Below, in pieces: positions 8,834-21,163 of a stretch of 64,000 bases of DNA. Made by a program: the position numbers and the translations under genes. Source of the DNA: Pelodera strongyloides (lineage: Eukaryota > Nematoda > Chromadorea > Rhabditida > Rhabditidae); contig JAANDG010000126.1 in the NCBI GenBank assembly GCA_036852015.1, positions 186,001 to 250,000 on the forward strand, written 5' to 3'. The notes below the pieces were generated by a model. It was not told the DNA's origin, ran no database searches, and saw only the letters and a program-made list of their open reading frames with translations. Numbering within the stretch: position 1 is the stretch's first letter; every line of letters starts with the position of its first letter.

Positions 8834-10781
8834 TTACATTAGGTAATAAGGCTCTCCTACCGATACATCGCAGAAACCCATATCAGCGCACGTTGTTCCA
8901 ATATGCATTCCCGGCGCTGGGTCGTTTGCGTCATCATATATCTTACCGAAATTATATCTGTAAAATACAATATATTCTCATGTGACATATTCCATATACC
9001 CGAAAATATTTGCCAGCGCGCCAAAACCAAGAGCTGCGCCCACATTTGCCGAGAATTTCTAATTGCTTGTAATGTTCTCAAAAGTTTGGTTTAGGCTAGA
9101 GTTTGAGTGGCTCCTCACACAAAAAAATACACGTACAAAATACTTTATAGTAAATAATTAACCGTAATCCCCACATACCTCGCAAGAAGTTGCAAAAATT
9201 CTTGAGCATCGTTTGCATATTGCTTGAAAGTTGATTCGGTTTTCGTTTTCGCCTGTTCGTACGGTATGCCTGGTAAAAAATTGTTTCCCGCACAGAATGT
9301 AACATTATTTGCACATACAGTTTCAAAAACACATGACATACCGCTTTAAATGAAAATGCCTATGCCGCACACTAAAGCGAAATACCGCCCGGTTTTTGAA
9401 ACGCATCGTGATCGTGCACAGCTGAATTCTTACGTATTTATGCAAAGTTGCTCGAAATTAACTCGATTTTTTATTCTAATTTATGTTCATTTGCAAAAGA
9501 TGCATACGAATGCTGGTGTACTCGATGCGTTTCAAAAACCGGCCGGTACTTCGCTTTAAGAGGATTAAAAGTCGCTTTCAATTTTCGTACCCTTTATCGA
9601 ATCCACATACTGCGCGATTTTGTGACAAATTGTGCACTCATTAACGGCGTTTACCTAAACGGAATAGAAAGTACAGATGGTATGTATGATGTATGCTCTG
9701 ACCTGATAACAATATATATCACTGTGAATAAAGCAGCAATTCGTAGGTGTGCGGTTCGGCCGATCTACCTGACGCCGTACGCAAAGAGCAAAAAAATAAA
9801 TTTTTCTTGGGGTGAACGCTCCCAACCCGACACTATTTCGAAAGACCGAAAAATTGGTATAGTAAAAATTGTGTCACCATATCTATTTGGTTATTTGTGA
9901 TAGAAATGCGAATACTACCGTAAGAAACCCTTTGCGTAGCTGCATAACACTGCCAGGAAGTCCAGAAAGAATTTTTATTAATTAACACTTTAAAGGATCG
10001 CAGTCAAATTCGTCTTTTTTATTCGCTTTTCATTAAATATTCAAATATGTGAAGAAAAATACGGTTCCAGCACCAAAGTACAGCAAAACGAACTCAGGGA
10101 GAGAAATCACTGCGTATGAGTTTTACTTACCGTAGTTTATAATTGCCCGTACAGCAGTTCATAATCATAATAAACACCCTGCAGTGATAAACCACACGCC
10201 GGTGTAACACTGCAAGCTGTTCACTCTCCAAGTACCCCTGGCAATTGCATATATGCACCGGCGAAGGTCATTTACCGAAACCCATTTTCATTGATTTCTC
10301 TCCCTGAGTTCGCTTTTATGTGGCTTTTTACTGGCTGCATATTGTTTTATGAATCTTCTTGCATTTAATAAAAATCGAATAAAAAAGTTGAATTTGTAGT
10401 GACTGCGTCCCTTTAATGTATATGAAATTTGCATAGTTCCGATTATACAAACCATATTTTGTTTGCCAAAATGTGAAACATATGAATAATCAACTTACTT
10501 TAAAGTGGTATAATAGGCAGTTTTTGAAGCGTGTTTTGGACTCTGCATTCCTATGTATTTATTCTACGTGAGCTCTAGTTTTTGTGCTAATCATACTCGT
10601 TTGCACATGATGCGTAGGAATGCAGTACTGGAAAATCCGTTTCAAAAACCGGATGTTATACCACTGTATGTTAATAGGCGACCACACAAGACCAATTTTA
10701 AAATAACTTTAAAAATTCAGCTTCTGAACCTACACAAACGAGTGTCGATATAAGAAACGCGAAGAAAATTTTCGTCATCAT
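8834..10781 (-). CDS. secreted saposin-like protein (SPP/caenopore type)
   Basis: Small secreted membrane-active protein; family members kill or digest bacteria in the worm gut. Minus-strand exons: 10781-10734 (signal peptide MMTKIFFAFLISTLVC), 9654-9591 (VNECTICHKIAQYVDSIK), 9269-9179 (ENRINFQAICKRCSRIFAT), 9058-9000 (KFSANVGAALGFGALANIF), 8957-8834 (NFGKIYDD, then TTCADMGFC, TAA). The six saposin cysteines fall as C-x2-C in exon 2, AIC and TSC in exon 3, TTC and GFC in exon 5, about 128 residues in all. Phases agree except exon 2 to exon 3, which is off by one base: exon 2 leaves one base and exon 3 needs two. Thus a mini-exon, a different donor or a frameshift (young pseudogene) must be considered. 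Intron 1 holds a 427-bp palindromic element and a second MITE; intron 2 holds a TTAA MITE. It lies upstream of the amidase on the same strand. Confidence 0.78.
9320..9349. mobile_element. end of a TTAA MITE family 2 copy
   Basis: Family 2 termini read TTAAAGCGGTAT inward with ACGTGGTTTTGAAA. Only one end is clear here (TTAA 9346-9349), lying just inside saposin intron 2. Confidence 0.6.
9372..9559. mobile_element. TTAA MITE family 1 in saposin intron 2
   Basis: Both termini well kept (TTAA 9556-9559; CTAA at the left). The right end is 31 bp from the donor of saposin exon 2, close to the place where the reading phase fails. Confidence 0.85.
9990..10416. mobile_element. second copy of the palindromic AGGATCGCAGTCA TTAA element
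   Basis: TTAA at 9990-9993 and 10413-10416. Same termini as the 5542-5981 element and the same arm motif (CTCAGGGAGAG / CTCTCCCTGAG), about 427 bp, more diverged. It lies inside saposin intron 1. Confidence 0.8.
10500..10674. mobile_element. TTAA MITE family 2 (diverged)
   Basis: TTAAAGTGGTATAA at the left, GTTATACCACTG near the right, TTAA at 10500-10503 and 10671-10674, with the core pattern shared with family 1. Lies in saposin intron 1. Confidence 0.7.
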
Positions 10782-10837
10782 AACACGGAGTGAAGATCGC
10801 GTGCCGCAGATCTGTACCCTTCTGATATACTCTGATC

Positions 10838-10910
10838 TGATAACAATTAAAGAAGAGATAAGAAGGAAAGACCGAAAAGTGAAATATTTCCACGTTGTAT
10901 TTAGCTTATC
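10838..10910 (-). promoter_or_regulatory. cluster of three GATA sites upstream of the saposin gene
   Basis: TGATAA (10838-10843), AGATAAG (10856-10862) and CTTATC (10905-10910) lie 57-130 bp upstream of the saposin ATG (10781). In Caenorhabditis, TGATAA-type sites bind intestinal GATA factors such as ELT-2, which drive many gut digestive and antimicrobial genes. The sites are seen in the sequence; intestinal control is inferred. Confidence 0.5.
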
Positions 10911-13678
10911 TGCAAAATAATATAAACGTAAACAACAGTGTAGTTACACTACGTATTTCAAAGTAGACAGTGGAATTTTAACAAGATGAATTTTGACTTG
11001 CATATATTCTTCTCAGGAACAAGTTTACGTGTACGTAATTAATTAATTATTATTATTATTCTAATTTATAATACACGGTTAACTACAACGTGATGGTGCG
11101 GAGAACAAAAACCATTTCTCTCCCAAGCGCGCTGATCCTGAGCATCCTTTTAAGAAATGTATGGCACTGAGTCAAGTGTCAAGTTTTCGTTTATACGCCT
11201 ACCATTCGTTGTTCCAGGGAATCCGTTTCTCATAACACTCAAAACTAGTTAAGGAGGAGTTGGTAATCTAAAAACCCGATGAGTTACCGTAATGAAATGG
11301 CTTCCTCGAACATTACTTTTTCCCAATTGATGAGAAAACAACCATGAGTTTTGCTCTTGTTTTTAATTTTCATATTTTTTGTTCCAAGGCTGAAGAAAGA
11401 GAGCTTGCGTGCGGGCGCAGGGCGGGCGAATAGCGGGCCAGGAGGAACGGACCCGGGGGCAAATCATCGCCTGCGGTGTTCTGTGTTCACAAACGTAGTC
11501 TTTGCTCGAACATGAGGGGATCTAATTACATGTTTAGACGAAAGAAACAGAAATCATGAGTCAGTGTTTTCGATAAGAAAGTCGAAAAAAAAACAATAAA
11601 AAGGAAGAAAACAGAACCTTCACGAATGCTCTAAATGATCGAGAACACTTCGAAATCACCGTTGTTGTGTTCTTCTACTCGGGAAACACATCACCATGTA
11701 TTACCATGATATTTTAATGTTTCAGTACTAATATGGGCTCTGAACCTAACACGCGCATTGCGGTTTTGCAGGAGTACCATGCGGGAAACTATGAGCATAC
11801 CTAGATATCGGAAAAATTCGAGCGCACACCACGCGGGAAAGTCTGCGTACTAACTCTGACCAGGCGCGTACGTCTGCGCGCACACCCAAAACGCGCGGGA
11901 AATGCCCTCAGAACGTAGTAGCATCGAGATACATTGATGGTGTGCGAAACTATATTTGTACCCTAAATAAGTCTGGCACTATGAAGTGGTTTGAATAAGG
12001 ACTAAAAGGAAGTTAGTGCAGTTAATGCAGCAACACACCAACAAGGGATTGCCAGCATAATATTTATTTCCATATTAAATAGAACATTTCCCCTCGTTTT
12101 CTATGTATTTCCCTCAAAAAATGACCACATCTCGAGAGAGCGGGTGGCTCGGTTGGCCTGGTCACATTGTCACATGCTTTCTGTGTATATGCTCGGGGTT
12201 TTTCTTTTTCTTTTTCGTTCTTTTCTTCGTTTTCTGGGCCTCTGGCCACATGCCAGAGGGCCCATTCTCGAGGCCATTCCGAACGGGCAAAAGGCCGTTC
12301 CGCAGAGTTTTTTTTATCAATACATCCAGCTGACAGGCTTTAGTATCCAAGCTTTAGTAACGCTTGACCAAGTAATGTCGTGCATTATATGATCAAACAA
12401 CTGATGTTAGGGAAGAGTAGTGAATGCAACATATAGCGGACCTCGGGTCGAAGCTGATAAAAAAAGATCATTGGTATGTATTTCCATATAAATCCTAGGA
12501 AATAAGTATAATTGGGAATAAATATTTATGATCTTGGCGATAATGTAAAATGTGAAATCATAAAACTCAATTCCGAATAACCGAGCAAGGTGCTAGTTTT
12601 CAAATATGCAGGAACCACCCAAGCAAGGGGTATCTTTGAGCTTTGAGTGTTAGCCGTGTAAGACTATGTTCTGTTCGAACCGAAAATTTTGTATTACCGT
12701 ACTTATTATGATCATCCAATTTTTTATGGTTTGTTTGGACATCACACTTCTCGGGAGAGCGATTTTAGTGCTAACTACGGTATCTCTTTCCTCGGCGTTG
12801 GAATTTCTAATTTGTGCTGAAAATCTACTTTTTTTCGCGTGGACTCGAGCTTTCTCTTTGTTTCTGTTTATCTTTACCTTCTTCTCATAATTCTGCAAGT
12901 ATGGTTACATCAAAGAGAACAATTGTTTTAAGTTTTAAGCGTATTCAGAAACGTACAGTGTGTATCAAAAGGATTTAATCATACGCAACTATTTTCGGCC
13001 TCGCTTTTTGCCCCATAATACAGTTGTTTTTTTGCTACTATAGGTGTACATGTATTATGTTTCTAATTTGATTATTAAATTCGTATAGTGTTCCACCTTG
13101 TTGCACTATTTTTGTGCATGGGAGTGTTGTATATGTATGTTACAGAGAGGGAAAAAGAGGAGGGAGAGAGGGAGCTAGAGAGAGAAAGAGAGAGGGAGCT
13201 AGAGGGAGAAAATAGAGAGAGAGGGACTAGGGGCTCATGGATGTGAGGCGTTTTTCGTATAGTGGTTTTTCTATCTGGGAAGGCTGCTCAGTACGCACAG
13301 CTCCACTATACAAAAGAAGGCCCCGGACATGTGTACTAAAGACCGCCTTTGGAATGAAAAAGGGCATTTTTTAGGAAGAGAGAGAGAGAAAAGAGAGAGA
13401 GAGACAGAGAGAGAGAGGGGAAATCTAGAAAAATAGTTGTATACTATGTATACATCTATATTCATAGTAAAATTTCTAATAATACACCGGAGTTCGCGGC
13501 CACATGACCACTTCCGGACAAGAAAAAAGAGCGCATTGAAGGGCAAGGCTATAGTGTTATGATTGCGATAATTAAACTTCATTCATTGGTTATTTATTAT
13601 ACAGCCATACATACGTCGTATCTCCGAACCACAACAACTACATATATCTCCCTAACAATGTGCGATCAAGATGTACCG
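10911..13678. other. gene-free stretch
   Basis: No exon with usable splice sites and family resemblance. It contains CpG-rich short runs near 11810-11910, a CT/GGCC-rich block at 12130-12310 and (GA)n at 13141-13230 and 13376-13421. A hydrophobic ORF at 12666-12890 is T-rich and not convincing. Confidence 0.5.
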
Positions 13679-13858
13679 TTAAAGCGAAATACCGGCCGGT
13701 TTTGAAACGTATCGAGAACACCAGCATGATTTTGCAGCTTATGCAAATAAACATAAATTATAATAAAAATCGAGCTAAATTCGAGTAAATTCGCATAAAT
13801 ACGTAAGAATTCAGTTGTCCGCGATGCGTTTCAAAAACCGGCCGGTATTTCGCTTTAA
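13679..13858. mobile_element. TTAA MITE family 1, near-intact copy
   Basis: TTAA at 13679-13682 and 13855-13858, full-length inverted termini AGCGAAATACCGGCCGG. One of the best preserved copies. Confidence 0.9.
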
Positions 13859-14354
13859 AACTACGACTGTAGTGAAGCGCGTTTTCTAAGAGTTCCTCGT
13901 TCTCCATATAGTTTTTTAGCTCTAGGTTTTATCTCTCCCCGTCATTCAAATTGCACAATAGTGTTGACTAGGTATAGGTAAGTTGCTTCATTTCGAAAGC
14001 ACATGATTAGCATTCATATTTTCCCCTAAACTACATATAGCATATGTTGTTATTTTCTTTTAGTTATTCTGAATTTATGTTTTGTTCCGCCATAAAAGCG
14101 AAGAAAATAGAAATTGCGCAAACACCCTATTTGGATGAATTTTTTTATTTTCAATCAGGTGGGGTAAACAGTCAACAAAATACGGATGAACGTTGGTCTT
14201 TGCTGATAAATATGCGAAGTAAACTACTAAATTAGATAGAAAGTAGGACATACGACGTATATGTACCGTTGAATGATGTCCAGTCCCTATGTCCCTACTG
14301 TTATACATTATTTCTGGAATACACTATCCCTTAGGGTTCTCGCCAGGTTTTCGC

Positions 14355-14415
14355 CGGGTGACAGATTCGAGCCAGATCATCGTTGCGATACATATTGGTG
14401 CCAGGGCACCACCCG
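14355..14415 (-). repeat. weak tRNA-like sequence
   Basis: The ends CGGGTG and CACCCG pair like an acceptor stem on the minus strand, and GGCTCGAATC resembles a B box. At 61 bases it is too short for a normal tRNA. Probably a decayed tRNA-derived repeat. Confidence 0.25.
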
Positions 14416-15239
14416 TTATCAGAACACATTATTCGCAACGCTAGACAATGAATGTTATATATTTATATTTCAAATTATATTACCTATGTAAGAAGCGCTC
14501 GAGGCCTTTTTGACATATTTTTCACATCAATGTAACATGAAAACTGTAACGTTAAAATCCAAATGATCCTTACCTCATTTTTAGTAAGACTTTATCTCAA
14601 AGCCTAAATTTTACCCAGTGACCCCGATATATCATCCTCCGAGCCGAGCTATCGCAAATGTAGAATACAAGTACGTCTTCTATAAATATTGAAGTTGCAT
14701 TGTCAACAAAATAACATTCTAATTTGTAAATATATTTGTAATCCTGACTAATGTGTATATTATGGTTATTTTCTGCGTTCTGCTTTTCTTTATCTTGTTA
14801 TTCTGCACTGCTTTACTCGAGATGTATATCCCTCTATTTTCCGATGATAGTCACGTACAGCTGTATATATTTGTGTGTTGGTTTGTCCGTTACGCCTGAT
14901 TCCTTAGTTGCTTTTTTGTTTTGCTCCGTGTTCCCGACACAACTGCCTAACACATCAACAACAACGTGTACAGCAGAGAGAAATAACATTTATTTTTGTT
15001 GACGGCTGCCAAGGACTATTTTTGGGCATGGGACCCTGGGCCTGAGACCCTGGGCCATGTACACACAGTAAACAAGGAAAACAAAATAACATAGCATATA
15101 AAAGGGAGATGTGGCAAGGCAAGGGACTGAAAAATAACAACTTTAGGAATTAACTATAAAAATGGATCAGTTCCGTTGTGGGTATTTCCGCTACTAAATG
15201 TTATGTGTATTAGGAATATGTATTTGGGATATGTATATA

Positions 15240-15490
15240 ATTGTAAGTTACTATTGATTACCACGCCACCGGTCACTGGTTCGATCCCGGGCCGGAACCC
15301 CCTCACCCCACCAAAGGTGTAAAAGTTGGTAGCTGGGTAAAACCAGCAGAGATAAATCGACTTCCCGAGCAGATTGGCCACCGGGAAGTTTAAATGGCCA
15401 GTATGTTCAGCCTCTGAGCTGGACCCCGGTGCACCGTTTCCGCGGATTCGGTTGATATAACCCGGTTCACTTTATCTTTATCTTTTAGTG
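15240..15490 (+). mobile_element. tRNA-derived SINE-like element
   Basis: A Pol III B box, GGTTCGATCCC, lies near 15268-15279. It is followed by about 170 bp of unrelated body and ends in a short-repeat tail (ctttat units, about 15466-15485). No clear A box is seen, so the 5' end may be truncated. B box plus body plus simple-repeat tail is the usual SINE layout. Confidence 0.5.
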
Positions 15491-16222
15491 ATTACACCAA
15501 CAGATTCACCCAAAGTTTGCTAGAGAACTTACCAGTTAATACCGTTGACAGACAATGGAAAATATTATTTAGGCATGTGCAACAATTCCTAGCTTGTGAA
15601 TTATCTGTCGCAGGCTCGACAGCCCTAATCTGGTCGTGCCTTTCTAATGGCCATTACTCATTTACAAAAACTTCATATGATGATGATAATAATAAATGTT
15701 TATTTTATCAACGAATCGTAGGTTCAAAGAAGTCAATTTAGTTGCTATAAGCTCGCAAACCAAAAGGTAACCTAAGATGTTGGTGTACCGTGTACCAAGA
15801 TATAAATTTTCGTAAGAAGGCATAAATGCCTTCAGTTTTCTACATACATAATCATCAATTTAAAATGGCCGACCTATTCAGCACTATATCCGTTAATACA
15901 TATGTCTGAATTTCCATTTCTTCGGGTCTGGGACATGTCCCACTCCCAGCAGCTCCCATTTTTCTCCCGGGAAAAAAGTCCCGGGGCCTCTGCACGACCT
16001 CCCAGCGTCTCCAAGATGCACACTCTATTTCGTTGCTTCGTCGTCTGATCTTCTTGCTATCCAACAATCTCTCGTCCAATATCATTTCGAGCTTATGTAT
16101 TAGAAAGACAATAACATAGCAATACGGAAGGTGTGTAATCTCCCCACGGAAAGCTATTCTTGATTCTTCAATTATTTTGGATCATTCTTTATATTATTCG
16201 TTAAGATAATATTCTGTGTCAA

Positions 16223-16254
<32 letters not shown>

Positions 16255-16364
16255 GTAAATAAGGTTGTATCTTTATTAACCGAGACTTATTGTTTTGTGT
16301 TTTCTGTCACTTGCGATTTTCTTCCATGACCCACAACGTTAATTGCTATGAACCTACGTTCTCA

Positions 16365-16415
16365 GGCGCGCAGCGCGGAAATGCGTAACCTCGTCGCAAT
16401 TCCGCGCTGCGCGCC
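16365..16415. repeat. perfect GC-rich hairpin
   Basis: GGCGCGCAGCGCGGAA (16365-16380) is followed 19 bases later by its exact reverse complement (16400-16415). Pairing extends outward imperfectly to TTCTCAG/ TCAGAGAA. Function unknown. Confidence 0.8.
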
Positions 16416-17298
16416 TGACGATCAGAGAACCTCAACAGGCCAGCTCTCGTGATCATCATCATTTTCAATATATTCTGATTCGACAGTAGAATATACGCAT
16501 AGATTTTGATGCAATAACAAGAATATACGCTAATTTTCTGCAAAAGTCCATGCGTAGTCGAAAGTGCATCAATTTCTTTCTAGCATCTTAGAATGCAGAT
16601 GTTGAATCTCCCTTCTCGAAATGTCATGTACTGAGGACTGAGGAAAACGTACGAACGAAAACTACGAACGATATAAACGCCAATACAATGTCATACATAA
16701 TGACTACGATGCAAATGATTCTCATGCAACCTCATGCCATCTTCACGTTAAAAAAGGGTCTGCGGCTGCTGCGCCACAAGTGCGCCAATTGTGTGCAATT
16801 GTCGTTTGAATCACCTTCGGCATACTTTTAGGAGGCAGATGTGCCAAAAGTGTGACAATTGAAGTTACGAACAACGGGTGGAGCCTGTGTTCGCGACCTC
16901 GCTGTTGCGCTTGTGCCTCGCGGCTTCTGTGCCTCTAAAGCTCGCGTTGAGACCCTAGGATTCTAAAAGGACACGAATTAATCGGCGGCGTTGGCTTCCT
17001 CAAAAAAAAAAGCTTTTGAAAAAGTTTCATATTTTTCCTTTGTAGTTGATTGTTAGAAGATTACAGAATTTTAGATTTCAAATGAGAGAATTTCAATATC
17101 CTACATCCCTACTTGGACACTACTCTAAATAGAAATCGCGTCCCCCACACATTTTTTTCCATACTCGCGTAGTTTATTCTATTCGAAAAAGCATGCTCTG
17201 CGCCAAAAAGGGGAGTGTACGCATAATATTCCACTAGTGTGTGCAGTATTATATTATGTCCAATGTAGTTCTGCTTGGTTTGTTGAGTATATGGAAAG

Positions 17299-17405
17299 AT
17301 AGAGAGAGAGAGAAAGAGAGAGAGAGACTGAGAGAGAGAGAAAGAGAGAGAGTGAGAGAGAGAGTGTGAGAGGTAGAGAGATAGAGAGAGAGAAATAGAT
17401 AGAAT
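17299..17405. repeat. (GA)n tract
   Basis: Imperfect GA/GAGAGT repeat of about 107 bp on the plus strand. Confidence 0.9.
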
Positions 17406-17789
17406 AAGAAATAGATAGAATATATAGAACTTATAAGCAAAGAACTAGAGAACCATATTTAATAAAACGTATTATTGCTTGCAAAATAAAAGCAGGATCT
17501 TGAGCAATGAAGTATATGATTACTGTAAGCCGTATACCGTGCTGAAGTCTCTCTTCCCCCCCCCCTCTCTCCATTTCCCTCTAACTCTCCCCAGTTTCCA
17601 CCAGTTTCTCAGTTTCGGTTGTTTCGCTATGTCGTCATTGTGTTTCTGCTGTTTGTTGGCCACCGTAGGAGTGTTGCCTAGAGAGACTCCCGCCGGGGCA
17701 GCTGTTAGTTACATTTTCCTTCAACAAAGCGCATGAAAATAATGTATTCACACGGAAAACCCGAAGCTCTATAAGTAGATAACCAGAGG

Positions 17790-17971
17790 TTAAAGCGAAA
17801 TACTGACCGGTTTTTGATACACATCTTGGACAGCTGAATTCTTACGTATTTATGCAAAGTTGCTCGAATTTAGCTCGATTTTTTATTCTAATTTATGTTC
17901 ATTTGCATAAGATGCATGAGAATGCTGGTGTACTAGATGTGTTTCAAAAACCGGCCGGTATTTCTCTTTAA
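17790..17971. mobile_element. TTAA MITE family 1, near-intact copy
   Basis: TTAA at 17790-17793 and 17968-17971. Both termini and the core are clear. Confidence 0.9.
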
Positions 17972-20729
17972 GCTTATTAATTTTCAAGTTGGATCATCAC
18001 CTCGACACCAGTAGTTCAATGTTAGGTCGCTCAGACACCACTAATAGTATGTAACCTTCCAATTTGTGTTCAAACATTATTTTCTGATATTGTTCACAAG
18101 TGCTCGCTTGCATTGTTCTCATGAAAAGTATGTAAAATAGCAGTATTCAAATAGGTATTCAGTGATTTCGTCTGGCATCTGACCCCCCTAGGCTAGGCAA
18201 TAATATACTTCAGATTTCTTCGCCATCTTTTCCACTCCAAAATGTACATAAACTCTTTTCCCAGTGTTATTCCATGGACCTCTATATTATTGTTGGCAAC
18301 GTGTCCATTTGTGTATATGTATATACATATATACATATGGGTCTTTTTGGCCTCGCTCTTTCTGGCCAAGGCCTCCCGGTGTGCGGCTAGGCTTTCGCGT
18401 TTTTTTGCATGCTTTTCTTTTGCACGCTCTCTCGCGGCACCGCGACGTCGAGAATCTCTCCTTTCTCCCACACACTCTCTCAACTTCTGTCTGGATTTCG
18501 TCGGCCAATATCATGGAATCTTTCGTACTTGCTCCTTTTTTTATTTTTCTTTTTTTTCTCTCCCCTCCTACTCTCTCTATCTCTCTCTCTTTCCCTCTTT
18601 CCTTTTCTCTTTTTTTTCAAGAGCCAACGCGCAAGGCTCGTCTTCAGCGGTGGGCTTGACCAGTCAGAATCCCCACTATATCCTTAGATTCTTAGGTAAG
18701 AAACTTATTTTATCGGCTTTCGTTTCGCTTATGATTATGGAAGTATCGAATCACATACAATATCCTTCATAAGCCACAAACAAGACCTCCAGGGTATTGT
18801 TTAAGGTGCAAATCTTACTGTAGCCGTAGGACTTAGAACCAGTCACAGTTTAAATAGTGACACAAACTCAAAATGCTGTTATTTAGCTCGTTGATTGTGA
18901 CGAACTAAGCAGCTAATCACCTCCTTTTAACTAATAAAATTTTTTTTTTGTACTCGTACTTTGATTCTATTAAGGCGAGCCTGCCTACAACTATATCATT
19001 GCTCATTCTATTTGTTGTATTCTTGCTTTCCTGATTATATAATCGAATGCATTTCAGGTATTTCGTGAAGTGAAACCCAATCCCCCAATCATGGCGAAGT
19101 ACGGTAATATTCCAAAACATAGTCAAACGATTTACCATATATGTTTCTCCTAATTTCGTGTCTACTTCTCCTGTTTTCTGTTATCTCTCACCAATTTCTC
19201 TCACCACGTCCCAGACCTTAGCTTAGACATTAGTCGAAAGTCTAAACTTACCCTGTGGTCATCCTGTCTGTTTCTCTCATTTTCCCTTATCTCTCACCCT
19301 TTTCTGAATTTCCGACTATACATCTATCTTCACCTCTCGGCCCGTCGTGTCCATAACTCAGCGCTCCCGGTGGCAGCTAATTTGTGCATGTTTCCTACGA
19401 AGGTTAGGCGCCGACGAGAGATCGTGTTCCTGGAGAGAGCGCAGCAGTTTCGTATAGCTTGTTCGTTGTGCACAGCTTTTTTCGACCTAAAGAAAGAAGC
19501 ATGTTTCGGGCCCTCGTGGGCCCACCGATAGAGTGCAGCGGTAGATGAGAGCGCAGAGTGTCTAGGCAATGACCAGTGGCCAGACAGATAGCACACTATA
19601 CAACCTTTTCTCTCTCCCTCTCCCTCTCTACACAACCTCTCTCTCCGCTCTTGGTCTACCTGTCTACGTCTCCCTCTCTCCCTCTATTTCGTTTTCGTAT
19701 CTGTCTAGAAGGGGCATTTGGTGTCTGTCCAAGAAACCCTGAAACTTTCCCACCATAGCCGAGTCCGTAAATTCCCAGACGAAAAGAAACCCACGGCAAA
19801 GATAAGCTGATAGAGATACAGCAGAATAAAATAACTGTTTTTAAAGGGTCACCGTCACCAGGGTCACTCCAAAATATTTGTCGTGTTCATGTTTTAGAAA
19901 ACATTCTCCATCACTGATAAAAGTCGTTCATTTAGCCATAAGCTAGGGGAACAGTATCATAAATCATAAGTGTACAATTATCTTTCAAAAGAGTTAGTTA
20001 TGAAAAGTAAAGGAGACAATACACAAATCTTGGAAACCCATTTAGAAACTGTTCCTGTATCCGGTGGACCTTAGATCCTTAGGCGCTAGATTCGTCAGAT
20101 ATATAGTTTGAGTTCACGACTGTATCCGCCTTTAGAGTAAATCTATGCGATCGTCTCTTATTTTTTTGTGAATCGCTGGCTGAAACTTAGGGAACTAATA
20201 TATGTTGCACTATATTAATTTCACATACTAATTGTAATCCTGATCACGGACTACATGCTCGGCGGCTAAATATATCTTTCGTATATACTTTTGTGTTCTT
20301 TTCTCTTTCTCTTTGTGCATGTGGCCCAGCGTTCGCCCTATTCGTAGGTCCGCGGGCAGCGTTTTTTCAAGTTCATTTTTAACCGGCATCGTAATGCAAT
20401 GCTGCAAGAGCAACTCTCTCTCTCTCTCCATCTCTCTCGCACTCTTTCTCCTTCTTATCTCTCACCCTCCTTTTCTCCCTCCCTGTCTCTATCACCTCTC
20501 TCTCTCTCCCTCTCTCCCTCCCTAGGCATGTATATATGCTATATCGTGAATATGTGCATTCTCGCAAAAAAGCTTCAGCTAGAGAGTCGGGTATAGAATT
20601 TCAAGGGGTCCATTGTGGGGAGGCTAGAATGCGCCCCACCTGTTAAACAAAACATCATAGTTGATTTTTTTTTGTGACGATGTAATGCTCACCAACTCTC
20701 TCTCTCTCTCTCTATCTCTCTCTCACTAC

Positions 20730-20766
<37 letters not shown>

Positions 20767-21163
20767 TTTATCCTCCTATCTTACCTCTAATATGTAGCGA
20801 CATATTGTGCAACGAAGCCGAATTATGCATTTCTCGTACTATTTTCTTGCAACATGCCGCAGCTCGATTGGCCGGCATGTGTTTCCAAAACCACGTGTTA
20901 TAACGCTTGAAAACAGAAATTAATCTTATTGCGTTCTTTCTGTTTATTTTTGTCTGATGTGTACTCGTGTTTGTTCTTGTGAAAAATAAATATTTTACGT
21001 TTTTCTGTGTTGTGTTGCATGCAAGTTGTCGTGTCGTAGCAGTGCTAATGCAAGTCCAAGTAGCTGAAACCCTAAAAAGTTTGCTATTATTTATATATTT
21101 TAAGTCAAAGTAACGCAAAAACCATTGCATAGAAAGCCTCACTTATTCAACTTACAACGTGAA
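17972..21163. other. gene-free stretch rich in CT tracts
   Basis: (CT)n/(TC)n blocks at about 18540-18620, 19600-19690, 20411-20524 and 20695-20780, with CpG/GGCC-rich sequence beside them (18340-18480, 19325-19580). A truncated family 2 MITE end lies at 20882-20909. Open frames here are low-complexity Ser/Leu translations of CT repeats. Confidence 0.55.
20695..20780. repeat. (CT)n microsatellite
   Basis: Nearly pure CT dinucleotides with few interruptions over about 75 bp. Confidence 0.9.

Larger units (their letters stand above)
13859..17789. other. gene-free stretch with repeats
   Basis: Apart from the SINE-like element and the weak tRNA-like sequence listed, it holds (CT)n at 16217-16250, (GA)n at 17299-17405, a GC-rich hairpin at 16365-16415 and a CpG-rich block near 16750-16960. 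No exon supported. Confidence 0.5.

Noticed and set aside
9448..9900. 150-codon plus-strand open frame
   Set aside because: Begins inside a MITE and runs antisense over saposin exon 2, which has splice-phase and cysteine-pattern support.
12666..12890. hydrophobic 74-codon frame like a membrane protein
   Set aside because: T-rich sequence gives Phe/Leu/Ile by default; no flanking exons or homology recognised.
18242..18772. 176-codon plus-strand open frame, the longest in the window
   Set aside because: Ser/Leu/Phe-rich translation of CT repeats, overlapping open frames in every phase, no splice or family support.
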